Under the pieces are notes generated by a model that had not been told where the DNA came from, searched no databases, and saw only the letters and a list, made by a program, of their open reading frames with translations. Shown here in pieces: positions 1-9,537 of a stretch of DNA of 64,000 nucleotides. How positions within the stretch are numbered: position 1 is the first letter of the stretch; each line of letters starts with the position of its first letter. Made by a program: the position numbers and the translations under genes. Source of the DNA: Pseudomonas bharatica CSV86 (GTDB lineage Bacteria > Pseudomonadota > Gammaproteobacteria > Pseudomonadales > Pseudomonadaceae); contig NZ_AMWJ02000001.1 of the NCBI RefSeq assembly GCF_000319305.2, positions 62,001 to 126,000 of the forward strand, written 5' to 3'.

Positions 1-606
1 GGTGACTTGGGTGGTGGGCACGCTGACCACGCCGGCTTCGGCATGGCTGACGAAGTACACGCCGTACACCGACTTGGCGATGAAGGCGAAGGCGGCGACG
101 CCGACCACGAACACGCCGAGGCTGAACGTCACGGCGCGCAGGCGGCCCAACGGGCTGAGGCCGCCGCCGTCGTTCTTCTGCTTGCGTGCCTTGGTGAAGT
201 TGTCGCGCTGCAGGGTACTGAGCACGTCGCCGATGCTGATCAGCTCGCCGGACAGGTGCGAGGTGATCAGGTGGCGCAAGGTGGCGATGTCGCGTGGCTC
301 GAGATTCTGGAACTGCACGCCGGTCCGGCCGTCGGCCGCGTTGTGCGAGCGCACCTGGAACTCGATATCCATCGACAGGCCCAGGTTGTCGACGGTGAAT
401 TGCAGGCGTCCGCGCATCACTTCGCCCACTGGCAGCGGCTGTTTGGCGTGGAAGCTCAGGCCGCCTGCGGAAAGGTCTTCGACCTTGACCTCGACGGTCT
501 CGCGGTTCGCGTTCAGGTAGCGCAGCCTGGCCGGGATCTTGACCCGGGCATGCTGGCGCTGGGTTTCGGACTCATGCACGACATTGACATTCACGGCGGT
601 ATTCAT
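1..606 (-). CDS. alg44: Alginate polymerization protein Alg44, N-terminal part (cut by window edge)
   Basis: Inner-membrane subunit of the alginate polymerase, which works with Alg8 and is switched on by cyclic-di-GMP. The visible 202 codons start at the ATG complementary to 604-606. Near the N terminus is a PilZ domain: the RxxxR motif appears as RQHAR (about residues 17-21), followed by DLSAGG (about residues 43-48), which are the c-di-GMP ligands in this family. One predicted membrane segment follows at about residues 165-190. The periplasmic HlyD-like part lies beyond position 1. It is third in the minus-strand operon algD-alg8-alg44, 39 bp after alg8. The PilZ motifs look intact, so c-di-GMP control is expected. 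Confidence 0.95.
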   Translation of the reverse strand, partial: MNTAVNVNVVHESETQRQHARVKIPARLRYLNANRETVEVKVEDLSAGGLSFHAKQPLPVGEVMRGRLQFTVDNLGLSMDIEFQVRSHNAADGRTGVQFQNLEPRDIATLRHLITSHLSGELISIGDVLSTLQRDNFTKARKQKNDGGGLSPLGRLRAVTFSLGVFVVGVAAFAFIAKSVYGVYFVSHAEAGVVSVPTTQVT

Positions 607-645
607 GGCGATGTTTTCCTGTTGGATCCGTAGGGTTGCGGCGAC

Positions 646-2136
646 TCACACGACCACGAACAGCACAGCAACGAAGATGCTGGCCGCCGAGAAGGTCATG
701 GTCCGGGAGGACCAGGTGTTGAACCATTGCTGGAAGCTGGCGAGGTCGCGTTTGAGTGCGGTGGGCTGGCGGGTCCAGGACTGGCGGTCGAGGCGGAAGA
801 ACACGTAGATCTTCATCAGCGCGCCGACGATCTGGTTGTAATAGAGGATCAGCGGGTAGGCCGGGCCGATCTTGTGTCCGGAGCACAGCAGCATGATCGT
901 GAGGATCAGGCGGGTGATGCCGATCCACAGCAGGTAGGCGAGGATGAACTTGCCGCCGAACTTGAAGCTGGCGATCAGCGCCACGGTCAGGCCGAGCAGG
1001 CTGGTCCACATCGAGACGCGCTGGTCGAACAGCACCACGCTGGTGAACAGGCCGAGGCGGCGCATCCCCAGGCCCAGGGCGCGGGAGTTCTGCCGCAGGT
1101 TGTTGCCGTACCAGCGGTACATCAGCTTGCGGCTGGCCTTGAAGAAGCTCTTTTCCGGCGGGTGCTCGACGGTGTTGATGTCGGCGTCGGGCACGTAGAA
1201 GGTGTCGTAGCCCAGGCGCATCAGGCTGAACCAGCTGGACTTGTCGTCGCCGGTGAGGAATTTGAAGCGGCCGAGGCGCCAGTGGTACAGCGAGTCGCTT
1301 TCGACGTCGGCGATGAATTCGGGGTTGGTCACTACCGTGGCGCGGAACATCGACATGCGCCCGGTCATGGTCAGCACGCGCTTGGACAGGGCCATGGAGC
1401 ACATGTTGATGTGGCGTTGGGCGAAACGCAACTTGTGCCATTCGCTCATCACGTAGCCGCCGCGCACTTCGCAGAATTCATTGGTGGTCAGGCCGCCGAC
1501 ATTGCCGAACAGCTTGAACCAGGGCACGGTCTTGCGTACCACGCCTTCGCCGAGCACGGTGTCGCCGTCGATCACCGCAACCACGGCATTCTCGTCCGGC
1601 AGGTGGCGGGAGATGGCGCGGAAACCGAAGGCCAGGCCGTCGCGCTTGCCGGTCCCGGCGATGCGCACGAAGTCCAGGCTGACGTGTTCCGGCGGGTTGT
1701 ACTTGGCCCACAGGCTCTTGATCAGCAGCTCGTCGGACATTTCCACCAGCGAGCAGACCACGGTGGTCGGGTAGCCGCACTGGATCGCTTCGCGGATGAC
1801 CGAGCTGTACACTTGGGCGGTGGTCAGGGCGTCGATGCGGAAACTGGTGACCATCAGGTACACGTGGGACGGATCGGCCGCCTTGCCCAGCTTGCGCACC
1901 TGGCGCCGCAGCCGTGGGTAGACCACGTAGAGGAACAGCATGCCGCGCACGAAATGGGTCGCGCCCATGGAATAGCGCCAGATGCCGACGGCGCCGATCA
2001 GGAACAGGAAGTCCTTGGAATCGGGGTCGAACAGGGTATTGGGCAGGGCCAGGGCGATCAGCATGAGCAGGCTCACGTAGAACAGCCAACCGGCGGCCTG
2101 CAGCAGGCCGTGCTTGAGGCTTTGCATGTTCAGCAT
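646..2136 (-). CDS. alg8: Alginate polymerase glycosyltransferase Alg8
   Basis: Family 2 glycosyltransferase of the inner membrane that polymerizes mannuronic acid from GDP-mannuronate. The 496 residues match the usual Alg8 length. N-terminal hydrophobic segments (about residues 13-35 and 40-75) precede the cytoplasmic catalytic domain, which contains a VIDGDT aspartate motif of the GT-A fold; further membrane helices close the C terminus. The start used is the ATG at 2136; a second Met three codons later (MLNM) is an alternative. It is 60 bp downstream of the reconstructed algD stop and 39 bp before alg44, so it is cotranscribed with them. Confidence 0.95.
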   Translation of the reverse strand: MLNMQSLKHGLLQAAGWLFYVSLLMLIALALPNTLFDPDSKDFLFLIGAVGIWRYSMGATHFVRGMLFLYVVYPRLRRQVRKLGKAADPSHVYLMVTSFRIDALTTAQVYSSVIREAIQCGYPTTVVCSLVEMSDELLIKSLWAKYNPPEHVSLDFVRIAGTGKRDGLAFGFRAISRHLPDENAVVAVIDGDTVLGEGVVRKTVPWFKLFGNVGGLTTNEFCEVRGGYVMSEWHKLRFAQRHINMCSMALSKRVLTMTGRMSMFRATVVTNPEFIADVESDSLYHWRLGRFKFLTGDDKSSWFSLMRLGYDTFYVPDADINTVEHPPEKSFFKASRKLMYRWYGNNLRQNSRALGLGMRRLGLFTSVVLFDQRVSMWTSLLGLTVALIASFKFGGKFILAYLLWIGITRLILTIMLLCSGHKIGPAYPLILYYNQIVGALMKIYVFFRLDRQSWTRQPTALKRDLASFQQWFNTWSSRTMTFSAASIFVAVLFVVV

Positions 2137-2196
2137 CCGTATCGGTGACGGGACGTTCGAAAAAGCGCGCGGGGCCGCACGGCCCGCGCAGCCTGC

Positions 2197-3521
2197 TTAC
2201 CAGCAGATACCTTCGGTACGGCTGGCCGGGCAGGTGGTCTTGCTCATGAAGCCAACCAGGTCGATCACCTGCTTGCCGGCCGGGCCTGCTGGGCCAGGGC
2301 ACGGAACTGCTCGTCGCGGTTGCCCAGGACGATGATCTCGGCGTCGTCGATGACCTTCTGGAAGTCGTCGTTGAGCAGCGAGGAGACGTGGGGGATCTTC
2401 GACTCGATGTAGTCCTTGTTGGCGCCATGGACCCGGGCGTACTGCACGTTCTGGTCGTAGATGTTCAACTGGTAGCCCTTGCCGATCAGGCGTTCGGCCA
2501 GTTCCACCAGCGGGCTTTCGCGCAGGTCGTCGGTGCCGGCCTTGAAGCTCAGGCCGAGCAGGGCGACCTTGCGCTTGTCATGGCTCTCGATGATGTCGAA
2601 GGCGTTCTGCACCTGGGATTCGTTGCTGCGCATCAGCGAGTCGAGCAGCGGTGCCTTCACGTCGAGGCTGCTGGCGCGGTAGGTGAGGGCGCGCACGTCC
2701 TTGGGCAGGCACGAGCCGCCGAAGGCGAAGCCCGGGCGCATGTAGTACTGGGACAGGTTGAGGGCCTTGTCCTGGCAGACCACGTCCATCACCTCGCGGC
2801 CATCGACGCCGACGGCCTTGGCGATGTTGCCGATCTCGTTGGCGAAGGTGACCTTGGTCGCGTGCCAGACGTTGCAGGTGTACTTGATCATCTCGGCGAC
2901 TTCGATGTCCTTGCGGATGATCGGCGCATCGAGTTCCTCGTAGAGGGCCTGGAGCACGTCGCCGCTGGCCTTGTCCAGTTCACCGATGACGGTCATCGGC
3001 GGGTGGTCGTAGTCCTTGATCGCGGTGCTTTCACGCAGGAACTCGGGGTTGACCGCCACGCCGAAATCGACGCCGGCCTTCTTGCCCGAGCAGTCTTCGA
3101 GGATCGGGATCACCACGTTCTTCACGGTGCCCGGCAGTACGGTGCTGCGCACCACGATGGTGTGACGGCTGGCTTTCTCGCGCAGGACGAAGCCGATCTC
3201 GCGGCACACCGACTCGATGTACTCCAGGCCAAGGTCGCCGTTCTTCTTGCTCGGGGTGCCGACGCAGATCATCGACAGGTCGCTGTCGCGGATGGCCTGG
3301 GAGAAATCGGTGGTGCCACGCAGGCGACCGTTGGCGATACCCTGTTGCAACAGGGTTTCCAGGCCGGGTTCGACGATCGGGGACTTGCCCTGGTTGATCA
3401 GGTCGATCTTGGTTGCGGAAACATCCACGCCGATGACCTCGTGGCCCCGGGCAGACAGGCAACCGGCACAGACTGCACCCACATAACCCAAACCAAAGAT
3501 GCTGATACGCATCGCATTCAC
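2197..3521 (-). CDS. algD: GDP-mannose 6-dehydrogenase AlgD, apparent frameshift near the 3' end
   Basis: Oxidizes GDP-mannose to GDP-mannuronic acid with two NAD+, the committed step of alginate synthesis. The N-terminal Rossmann motif GLGYVG (residues 10-15), the GGSCLPKDV catalytic cysteine motif and the FKAGTDDLRES nucleotide-binding region are all present. The open frame ends early at 2265 after ALAQQARPASR. One base more in the G run at 2282-2284 restores the family C terminus (...KQVIDLVGFMSKTT...TEGICW) and ends at the TAA complementary to 2197-2199, about 437 residues in all, the normal AlgD length. Because other genes in this window show the same kind of one-base contraction, a sequencing error is more likely than a real null allele. 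First gene of the alginate operon. Confidence 0.93.
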
Positions 3522-4146
3522 CTCATGTAGTTAGCTACGCCGATTCCATTCAAAGAACCGGACCGGGTTGATTACCAGCCGTTTTTCGGGCGCGCGAAAC
3601 CGAAGCGAAAGTTCCGGGGTTCGCACGCAGGCATAAGTAAGTTGTGAGCGCTTAAATACATGCACTCAAATAAGGCAGCCAATGGCCATAAAACGGGGCA
3701 TGCCCCAAACGCTAGCCGTCTTTATTGCAGTACCGCTGTTTCAATACTGCAGTGCTTGTTCTTTCAACTGGATTAAATCCTTTGAAATCAACCACTAGGA
3801 CGAATTTTGAGTGCGTCTTCTCCTGGGCCTGAGCGGTGCTCCGGACGGGTTCCGGGCATAGGCTCGACTGGGTCCGTACAACTTCCACACTGGAATATTT
3901 GTTATGTAAGTCATTTCTCACATGCTGCTCTGGAAAATCGTTACCGGTGGTATGAGCGGCTATCCGAGGGATAGTTCCTGAGGTGCGGGAGGCGTGGTGA
4001 AAGATTTTTTAATATTTTTTAATGGTGGAATACTTTCAATCTGATAGCACGCGGGAGTTTCACCCCGATATATACGGGACGAACTTGGGGTGGGATGGTT
4101 TTGTGCCATTACGAAAAATTTTTTCAGGATTTTTCGTCAAAAAACT

Positions 4147-4155
4147 ACGAACGGT
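4147..4155 (-). promoter_or_regulatory. Candidate AlgR binding site upstream of algD
   Basis: Minus-strand ACCGTTCGT, matching the first nine positions of the AlgR consensus ACCGTTCGTC, about 630 bp upstream of the algD start codon. Far-upstream AlgR sites are known for algD in P. aeruginosa. The motif match is seen; binding is inferred. Confidence 0.45.
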
Positions 4156-4249
4156 CTTATGGCGTTTTGCGATAACGCAAGAAGGGTGGTTTTTTGGCGC
4201 CGGGATGTTGGCGATTTCGAGGTGGGTCAGGGGGATTTGTTTTGTTCAT

Positions 4250-4318
4250 GATGGCCTCATCGCTGGCAAGCCAGCTCCCACAGGGTGTGGGAGCTGGCTT
4301 GCCAGCGATGAGGCCATC
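4250..4318. repeat. REPIN (paired inverted REP sequences)
   Basis: Near-perfect 69-bp palindrome built from two inverted copies of the REP core GTGGGAGCTGGCTTGCCAGC with arms extended by GATGAGGCCATC. It lies 14 bp after the yaaA stop, the usual 3'-end position for these repeats. Confidence 0.9.
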
Positions 4319-4332
4319 GGCCATACGGCAGA

Positions 4333-5112
4333 TCAATCGTCAGGATGATCCCGCAGGAACACCAGATTGTCCGGTTTCGACTGCTCGGCACTGTAGTAGT
4401 ACCCCTGCACGTCGAACTGCTTGAGCTGCTCCGGGTCGTTGATCCGCTCCTGGATCACGAAACGGCTCATCAGGCCCCGGGCTTTCTTGGCGTAGAAGCT
4501 GATGATCTTGTATTGCCCGTTCTTCTGGTCGCGAAATTCGGTATTGATCACCCGGGCCTTGAGCGCACTGCGTTTCACCGCGCTGAAATACTCGTTGCTG
4601 GCCAGGTTGAGCAGCAGGTCGTCGCCTTGCTCGGCCAGCGCCTGGTTCAACCATTCGCTTATCCGCGTGCCCCAGAAGGCGTACAGGTCCTTGCCGCGGG
4701 CGTTGGCCAGCTTGGTGCCCATCTCCAGGCGGTAGGGCTGCATCAGGTCCAGCGGGCGCAGCAGGCCATAGAGGCCGGAGAGCATGCGCAGGTGTTCCTG
4801 GGCGTAGCTGAAGTCGTCCTCTTCCAGGCTTTCGGCATCCAGCCCGGTATAGACGTCGCCCTTGAAGGCCAGCAGCGCCTGCTTGGCGTTGGCCGGGGTG
4901 AACTGCGGGGTCCAGCTGCCGAAGCGCGCGGCATTGAGGCCGGCGAGCTTGTCGGAAAGGTGCATCAGCTCGCTGATCTGCGCCGGAGACAGCTCGCGCA
5001 GTTGCAGGATCAGCTCCTGGGAGTCGTCCAGGTACTGCGGCAGGGTGAAGCGCGAGGTCACCGGCGGGGTGTCGTAGTCGAGGGTCTTGGCGGGGGAAAT
5101 CACCGTCAGCAT
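4333..5112 (-). CDS. yaaA: Peroxide stress protein YaaA (DUF328)
   Basis: Cytoplasmic DUF328/UPF0246 protein of 259 residues, the family's usual length. In E. coli YaaA limits intracellular free iron during hydrogen peroxide stress and is reported to bind DNA. The N-terminal signature SPAKTLD (residues 6-12), the LNLASNEYF segment and FYAKKARG near the C terminus are diagnostic. The start is the ATG at 5112. It is transcribed divergently from the deacetylase-like gene and appears monocistronic. Confidence 0.93.
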   Translation of the reverse strand: MLTVISPAKTLDYDTPPVTSRFTLPQYLDDSQELILQLRELSPAQISELMHLSDKLAGLNAARFGSWTPQFTPANAKQALLAFKGDVYTGLDAESLEEDDFSYAQEHLRMLSGLYGLLRPLDLMQPYRLEMGTKLANARGKDLYAFWGTRISEWLNQALAEQGDDLLLNLASNEYFSAVKRSALKARVINTEFRDQKNGQYKIISFYAKKARGLMSRFVIQERINDPEQLKQFDVQGYYYSAEQSKPDNLVFLRDHPDD

Positions 5113-5233
5113 AAGGTCGGCTCCTTGGATCGTCGGGCGATTCTACGGGGCGCGACTAATGTTCTCCAGCTATCGCGGCGATAGGCACAAGCGCTGCTAT
5201 AGTGCCCGGCGGATCAATGCAAGAGTGTTCATC

Positions 5234-6358
5234 GTGCGTAAAGCCCTCGTCGCCCTGACCGTCCTGCTGGCCTTCGGCGCCCAGGCCGCTGTGCAGCCCG
5301 TTGCCGTTTTTGATCGTGCTGCCTGGCCGGAGACCCTGGATACCCCGGTGCTTTTCGACGTGGCCTCGCGGGCCGAGATCCTTTCCTTCGCGCGGGTACT
5401 GAGCGAAAGCGAAGTCCTCGACGACGCGACCCTTACCGCCCGGCTGCAACTGCGCCAGGCCAATATGCCGATGATCCGCGAAGTGCGTGAGCGCTTGTGG
5501 CGCACACTGTGGCGCAACTACGACATGGCCCAGCAAAGTTGCGAGCAGGATGCGTCGTTCTGCTACGTGGTGGAAAACCTCGGCGACCTGCGCCGTACGG
5601 CTGCTACCTTCGCCGTCGAGGCCGACTCCTTCTATGCCGGTTGGGCCGAACCGAGCCGGCAGTTCCATATCGCCTACCTGAACGAAATACTGCGCAAGGC
5701 GGCGCTGTTCCCTCAGACTGCCAGCGAAGTGGCGCTCTTCTCGCCCCAGGAACTGACGGGGGACCGCCTGAATGACCGCCTGTTCCTGCTCAGCTTCGAC
5801 GGCGGCCCCAGCGTGATTCCCAGCAATACCGAAGCGCTGGCCACCTTCCTGCGCAAGCAGAAGCTGCATGGCCTGTTCTTCGTTCTCGGGCAGAACCTGC
5901 AGAACCGCCGCGACCGGCAGTCGCTGCAGGCGCTGCGGGACATGTATCGCGGGCAATGCGTCGGTACCCAGGGCTGGCAGTACCGTTCCCATGCGCAATG
6001 GAAGGACTGGGAGGACTCGGTGATTCGCGGGGTGGCGCGGGCGCAGAGCGATCTGCCGGAGCAGTACGTGCCGCTGTTCCGCCCGCCCTATGGGCAACGT
6101 CGTGCCGACAGCCCGGCCTTCTTCGCCAGTCAGAACCTCAGGGTCGCCCTGTGGGATATCGACGCCCAGGACCTCGGCGCACTGACCGCCGAGCAGTCGG
6201 CGCAGCGCACCCTGACCTTGATGCTGCTATGGCGTCGCGGCCTGATCCAGCTCAACGACAGCCAGCCCAAGGCCCTGGAAGTAGTGACCTGGCTGCTGAC
6301 CAATACGGCACGAAGCGGGATCGGCTGGGAGGACTGCCGCGACTTCGCCGGGCAGTGA
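5234..6358 (+). CDS. Secreted NodB-fold polysaccharide deacetylase-like protein, catalytic motifs degenerate
   Basis: I start it at GTG 5234, which puts a clear signal peptide (VRKALVALTVLLAFGAQA) at the N terminus; an in-frame GTG at 5225 is also possible. The product has 374 residues. The C-terminal half (about residues 190-370) has the NodB homology pattern, but motif 1, normally TFDDGP, reads SFDGGP, so the metal-binding second Asp is Gly. Motif 2 (HxxxH) keeps only one His (YRSHAQW). Motif 3, RPPYG, is intact. A deacetylase of this family would act on cell-wall or exported polysaccharide in the periplasm; with these changes it may be a non-catalytic binding protein. No operon partners. 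Confidence 0.75.
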   Translation: MRKALVALTVLLAFGAQAAVQPVAVFDRAAWPETLDTPVLFDVASRAEILSFARVLSESEVLDDATLTARLQLRQANMPMIREVRERLWRTLWRNYDMAQQSCEQDASFCYVVENLGDLRRTAATFAVEADSFYAGWAEPSRQFHIAYLNEILRKAALFPQTASEVALFSPQELTGDRLNDRLFLLSFDGGPSVIPSNTEALATFLRKQKLHGLFFVLGQNLQNRRDRQSLQALRDMYRGQCVGTQGWQYRSHAQWKDWEDSVIRGVARAQSDLPEQYVPLFRPPYGQRRADSPAFFASQNLRVALWDIDAQDLGALTAEQSAQRTLTLMLLWRRGLIQLNDSQPKALEVVTWLLTNTARSGIGWEDCRDFAGQ

Positions 6359-6667
6359 TCGGACGGGGAGCGGTGAAAGGATTCAACGCAGTCCACTCCT
6401 GACTGTAGTCGGGGTTTCCCGGCTCGCCAAGGGCTATTCGTCAAAGCGAAAAATAAACTTCACCAACCGGTAAAAACGCTTTTTCCTGCAATGGTTTTTG
6501 CGGTATGTAGGAGTCAGACGGCCGAATCCTGCAGCCAGGTGGCGTCTCCAGGGACCTTCCTTATGCAGGTGCACTTCCCGCCCGTAACGACGCGGATACG
6601 GGAAGAACGGCGTCACTCTGCGATGCAGCCGTAGCGCATCGTGTAGCCCCACATAAGGTGACCGAGT
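6359..6667. other. Intergenic region upstream of phoH
   Basis: About 309 bp with no gene and no clear RNA structure. The last bases hold the phoH ribosome binding site (AAGGTGA, 6655-6661). I see no distinctive promoter. Confidence 0.4.
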
Positions 6668-8062
6668 ATGGATGACCAAGGACGCACTTCTTCCTCCGAC
6701 CAGCCAATCCTGTATGTGTTGGACACCAACGTCCTGATTCACGACCCCAATGCCCTGCTCAATTTCGAAGAACACCACGTCGCCATTCCCATGACGGTGC
6801 TGGAAGAACTCGACAAGCTCAAGACCGGCAAACATACAGTCGCCGCCGAATGCCGCCAGGCCATCCGCCTTATCGACCAGACCCTGGGCGATGCCACACC
6901 GTCCGATGTCGAGCTGGGTGTCCCCATCCAGCGCGGCAAGAGCGGTCCGAAGGGGTCGCTGTCGATCCTGATGACCGAGCGCACCGAACCCAATCGCCTG
7001 CTCCCTGAACACCTCAACGACAACATCATCATCAACCAGGTCCTGGACCTGCGCAGCAAGCACAAGCATCGCGACGTGGTGCTGGTGACCAAAGACATCA
7101 ACATGCGCCTCAAGGCCCGCGCCTGCGGGATCGCCGCCGAGGACTACAGCACCGACCAACTGGTCGATGACGTCAGCCTGCTATCCAAGGGCTATCACTC
7201 GGTGACGGGCTCCTTCTGGGATCGCGTTGCGAAGGTCGAAACCCGTCAGGAGCGCGGCCGTACCTGGCATCGGGTGCAACTGATCGACAACCTGCCGGCG
7301 GTTCATGTCAACGAGTTCATCATCGATGAACAGGGCTTCGTTGGCTGGATCAAGGGCATCAAGGACAGCGAGCTGCTGCTCCTCGACCTGCACCAGGAGC
7401 CGCTGCTGCACCAGGAAGCCTGGGGCCTCAAGCCGCGTGACATCCACCAGGGCCTGGCGCTGTTCGCCTTGCTCGACCCGGATATCCACCTGGTCAACCT
7501 GACCGGCGCCGCCGGTTCCGGCAAGACCATCCTGGCGCTGGCAGCGGCGATCGAGCAGACCATGGTCAGCAAGCGCTACCGGCGCATCATCGCAACCCGC
7601 AGCGTGCAGGGCCTGGACCAGGAAATCGGCTTCCTGCCCGGCACCGAGGCGGAAAAGATGGAACCGTGGCTCGGCGCCATCACCGACAACCTCGAAGCCT
7701 TGCACATGGATGACGAGAGCACGCACGGCAGTGTCGAATACATTCTCGAAAGGGTCCCGTTGCAGTTCAAATCCCTGAACTACATCCGTGGGCGCAGCTT
7801 CCAGCAAAGCCTGATCCTCATCGACGAATGCCAGAACCTCACCCCGCACCAGATGAAAACCATCATCACCCGTGCCGGTGCAGGCTCCAAGGTGATCTGC
7901 CTGGGCAACCTGGCGCAGATCGACACCCCCTACCTCTCGGCCACCAGCTCGGGCCTGACCTACCTCACCGAGCGCTTCAAGGACTTCCCGAACGGAGTGC
8001 ATATCACCTTGCAAGGGGTACCGCGGTCGATTCTGGCCGAATACGCCGAGTCGCATCTGTAA
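6668..8062 (+). CDS. PIN domain plus PhoH-like ATPase
   Basis: Cytoplasmic PIN-PhoH (PhoH2-type) protein of 464 residues; the family is thought to combine an RNase with an ATP-driven RNA helicase. The N-terminal PIN domain (about residues 13-155) begins YVLDTNVLIHDP with its conserved acidic residues. The C-terminal PhoH domain (about residues 240-464) has Walker A GAAGSGKT at about 280-287 and Walker B LILIDECQN. A ribosome binding site lies just before ATG 6668, and a strong terminator follows at 8072, so it is a single-gene unit. In many Pseudomonas genomes it sits next to moaC, as here. Confidence 0.92.
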   Translation: MDDQGRTSSSDQPILYVLDTNVLIHDPNALLNFEEHHVAIPMTVLEELDKLKTGKHTVAAECRQAIRLIDQTLGDATPSDVELGVPIQRGKSGPKGSLSILMTERTEPNRLLPEHLNDNIIINQVLDLRSKHKHRDVVLVTKDINMRLKARACGIAAEDYSTDQLVDDVSLLSKGYHSVTGSFWDRVAKVETRQERGRTWHRVQLIDNLPAVHVNEFIIDEQGFVGWIKGIKDSELLLLDLHQEPLLHQEAWGLKPRDIHQGLALFALLDPDIHLVNLTGAAGSGKTILALAAAIEQTMVSKRYRRIIATRSVQGLDQEIGFLPGTEAEKMEPWLGAITDNLEALHMDDESTHGSVEYILERVPLQFKSLNYIRGRSFQQSLILIDECQNLTPHQMKTIITRAGAGSKVICLGNLAQIDTPYLSATSSGLTYLTERFKDFPNGVHITLQGVPRSILAEYAESHL

Positions 8063-8071
8063 ACGACAGCA

Positions 8072-8102
8072 CCGGGCGGCCAAGCGCCGCCCGGCTTTTT
8101 TT
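8072..8102 (+). terminator. Rho-independent terminator after the PhoH gene
   Basis: Perfect stem CCGGGCGGC (8072-8080) / GCCGCCCGG (8086-8094) with a 5-nt loop, followed by C and seven T residues. Confidence 0.92.
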
Positions 8103-8161
8103 CGCTGCCAGATCCTGACTCGCGGGTTTACAATCCCTACCCCCGATCAGGAGTTCCCTCT

Positions 8162-8635
8162 GTGCTGACTCATCTCGATTCCCAGGGCCGTGCCGCGATG
8201 GTCGATGTGACCGACAAGGCCGTGACCTTCCGCGAAGCCGTGGCCGAAGCGCGTGTGCGCATGCTGCCGCAGACCCTGAGCATGATCGTCGACGGTGCCC
8301 ATCCCAAGGGCGATGTGTTCGCCGTGGCGCGTATCGCCGGCATCCAGGCGGCGAAGAAAACCAGTGATCTCATTCCGCTGTGCCATCCGCTGATGCTGAC
8401 CGGGGTGAAGGTCGAGCTGAGCGCCGAGGGCAGCGACTGCGTGCATATCGTTGCGCGCTGCAAGCTGTCCGGGCAGACCGGGGTGGAAATGGAGGCGCTG
8501 ACGGCGGCCAGCGTCGCCGCGCTGACTATCTATGACATGTGCAAGGCGGTGGACCGCGGCATGACCATCGAGAGCGTGCGTCTGCTGGAGAAACTCGGCG
8601 GCAAGAGCGGCCATTACCAGGCTGATGCGCAATGA
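8162..8635 (+). CDS. moaC: Cyclic pyranopterin monophosphate synthase MoaC
   Basis: Second step of molybdenum cofactor biosynthesis: with MoaA it converts GTP to cyclic pyranopterin monophosphate. The 157 residues match the family length. Conserved segments include MVDVTDK near the N terminus, LIPLCHPL in the middle, and [19 protein letters not shown] with the catalytic Lys/Asp region. The start is GTG at 8162. The stop overlaps the moaD start by four bases (ATGA), indicating translational coupling within moaCDE. Confidence 0.95.
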   Translation: MLTHLDSQGRAAMVDVTDKAVTFREAVAEARVRMLPQTLSMIVDGAHPKGDVFAVARIAGIQAAKKTSDLIPLCHPLMLTGVKVELSAEGSDCVHIVARCKLSGQTGVEMEALTAASVAALTIYDMCKAVDRGMTIESVRLLEKLGGKSGHYQADAQ

Positions 8636-8877
8636 AGATCAATGTCGTGTATTTCGCCCGCTACCGCGAGGTGCTGAGGCTCGATGGCGAAACGCTGGAA
8701 GGCGATTTCGCCCGTATCGAGGATGTGCGCCAGGCCCTGCTCGGCAAGGGCGAGGCCTATGCGGTGCTGGCCGGGCAGAACCTGATGTGCGCGCGCAACC
8801 AGGATCTGTGCAGGACGGACGAAACCCTTGCAGACGGCGACGAAGTGGCTTTCTTCCCGCCGGTTACCGGAGGTTGA
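8632..8877 (+). CDS. moaD: Molybdopterin synthase sulfur carrier subunit MoaD
   Basis: Small ubiquitin-like sulfur carrier (81 residues). It ends in the obligatory Gly-Gly (PPVTGG), the site adenylated by MoeB and converted to thiocarboxylate. It donates sulfur to MoaE to make molybdopterin. It starts at ATG 8632, overlapping the moaC stop, and ends one base before the moaE start codon. Confidence 0.94.
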   Translation: MKINVVYFARYREVLRLDGETLEGDFARIEDVRQALLGKGEAYAVLAGQNLMCARNQDLCRTDETLADGDEVAFFPPVTGG

Positions 8878-8878
8878 G

Positions 8879-9325
8879 ATGAGCGTCAGGGTACAGGCTG
8901 CGCCTTTCGACCCGGGAGCGGAAACCAATGCCATGCATGCGGCCAATGTCGGTGTTGGCGCGGTGGTGGCGTTTGTCGGCTATGTCCGCGATTTCAATGA
9001 TGGGCTTGATGTGGCCGGGATGTTTCTCGAGCACTACCCGGGCATGACCGAAAAGGCCCTGGGCAAGATCGTGACCGAGGCCGGGCAGCGCTGGCCGTTG
9101 CTCAAGGTCGAGGTACTGCACCGGGTCGGGGCTCTGCAGCCAGGCGAGCCGATCGTCTTCGTCGGCGTCGCCAGCGCCCATCGCCAGGCGGCGTTCGACG
9201 CCTGCAATTTCATCATGGACTACCTCAAGACCCGGGCACCGTTCTGGAAGAAGGAGCAGACCAGCGAAGGGGAGCGCTGGGTCGAGGGCAAGCAGAGCGA
9301 TACCGACGCGGCGGGGCGTTGGTAG
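8879..9325 (+). CDS. moaE: Molybdopterin synthase catalytic subunit MoaE
   Basis: Catalytic subunit that inserts two sulfurs from MoaD thiocarboxylate into cyclic pyranopterin monophosphate. It has 148 residues. Typical motifs are GAVVAFVGYVRD (N-terminal half), the HYPGMTEKAL segment, HRVGAL, and the C-terminal KTRAPFWKKE with active-site lysines. I use the ATG at 8879 because GGAGG lies just before it, although the frame is open further upstream inside moaD. Last gene of moaCDE; a hairpin at 9348-9389 follows. Confidence 0.95.
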   Translation: MSVRVQAAPFDPGAETNAMHAANVGVGAVVAFVGYVRDFNDGLDVAGMFLEHYPGMTEKALGKIVTEAGQRWPLLKVEVLHRVGALQPGEPIVFVGVASAHRQAAFDACNFIMDYLKTRAPFWKKEQTSEGERWVEGKQSDTDAAGRW

Positions 9326-9347
9326 ACAGCACTTCTGAAAACCATGC

Positions 9348-9389
9348 AAAACCCTGTGGGAGCTGGCAAGCCAGCTCCCACAGGGTTTT
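9348..9389. repeat. Single-REP hairpin after moaE, possible terminator
   Basis: Perfect 19-bp inverted repeat (AAAACCCTGTGGGAGCTGG and its complement) around CAAG. It holds a shortened form of the REP core and ends in four T residues, so it may also end transcription of moaCDE. Confidence 0.8.
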
Positions 9390-9420
9390 GTGTTGTTCTC
9401 GCAATTGAGGTTGTTGTGTT

Positions 9421-9445
9421 TCCATACGATAAAGTCCAGTATGGA
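9421..9445 (+). promoter_or_regulatory. Candidate operator upstream of the basic amino-acid binding protein gene
   Basis: Inverted repeat TCCATAC-N11-GTATGGA. The right part, AAAGTCCAGTATGGA (9431-9445), matches 13 of 15 bases of AAAGTCCATAATGGA upstream of dauB (minus strand, 13176-13190). A shared site suggests that one regulator, DauR being the obvious candidate, controls both units. The motif is seen; the regulator is inferred. Confidence 0.5.
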
Positions 9446-9537
9446 TTAACAAGTACAAATAACCACGGGCCGTCGCGCCCGACTCCTTTCCTCTGTCTTG
9501 TCACCCCCAACACAACAACGAGCGAGAGAGCCCCATC

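Larger units (their letters stand above)
3522..4332 (-). promoter_or_regulatory. algD upstream region, about 800 bp without a convincing gene
   Basis: This AT-rich stretch separates algD from yaaA. Long upstream regions bound by AlgR and other regulators are characteristic of algD. On the minus strand ACCGTTCGT (complement of 4147-4155) matches nine bases of the AlgR box ACCGTTCGTC, and a weaker TTCGTC core lies at about 4079-4084. I could not find a good AlgU -35/-10 pair. A possible 69-codon minus-strand frame at 3712-3921 has no recognisable content and is not called. A REPIN lies at 4250-4318. Confidence 0.6.

Noticed and set aside
3600-3620. GGAACTT on the minus strand as AlgU promoter of algD
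   Set aside because: No matching -10 at 16-17 bp and too close to the start codon compared with the known long algD leader.
3712-3921. 69-codon minus-strand frame in the algD upstream region
   Set aside because: No ribosome site, no known motif, and position in a regulatory region argue against a gene.
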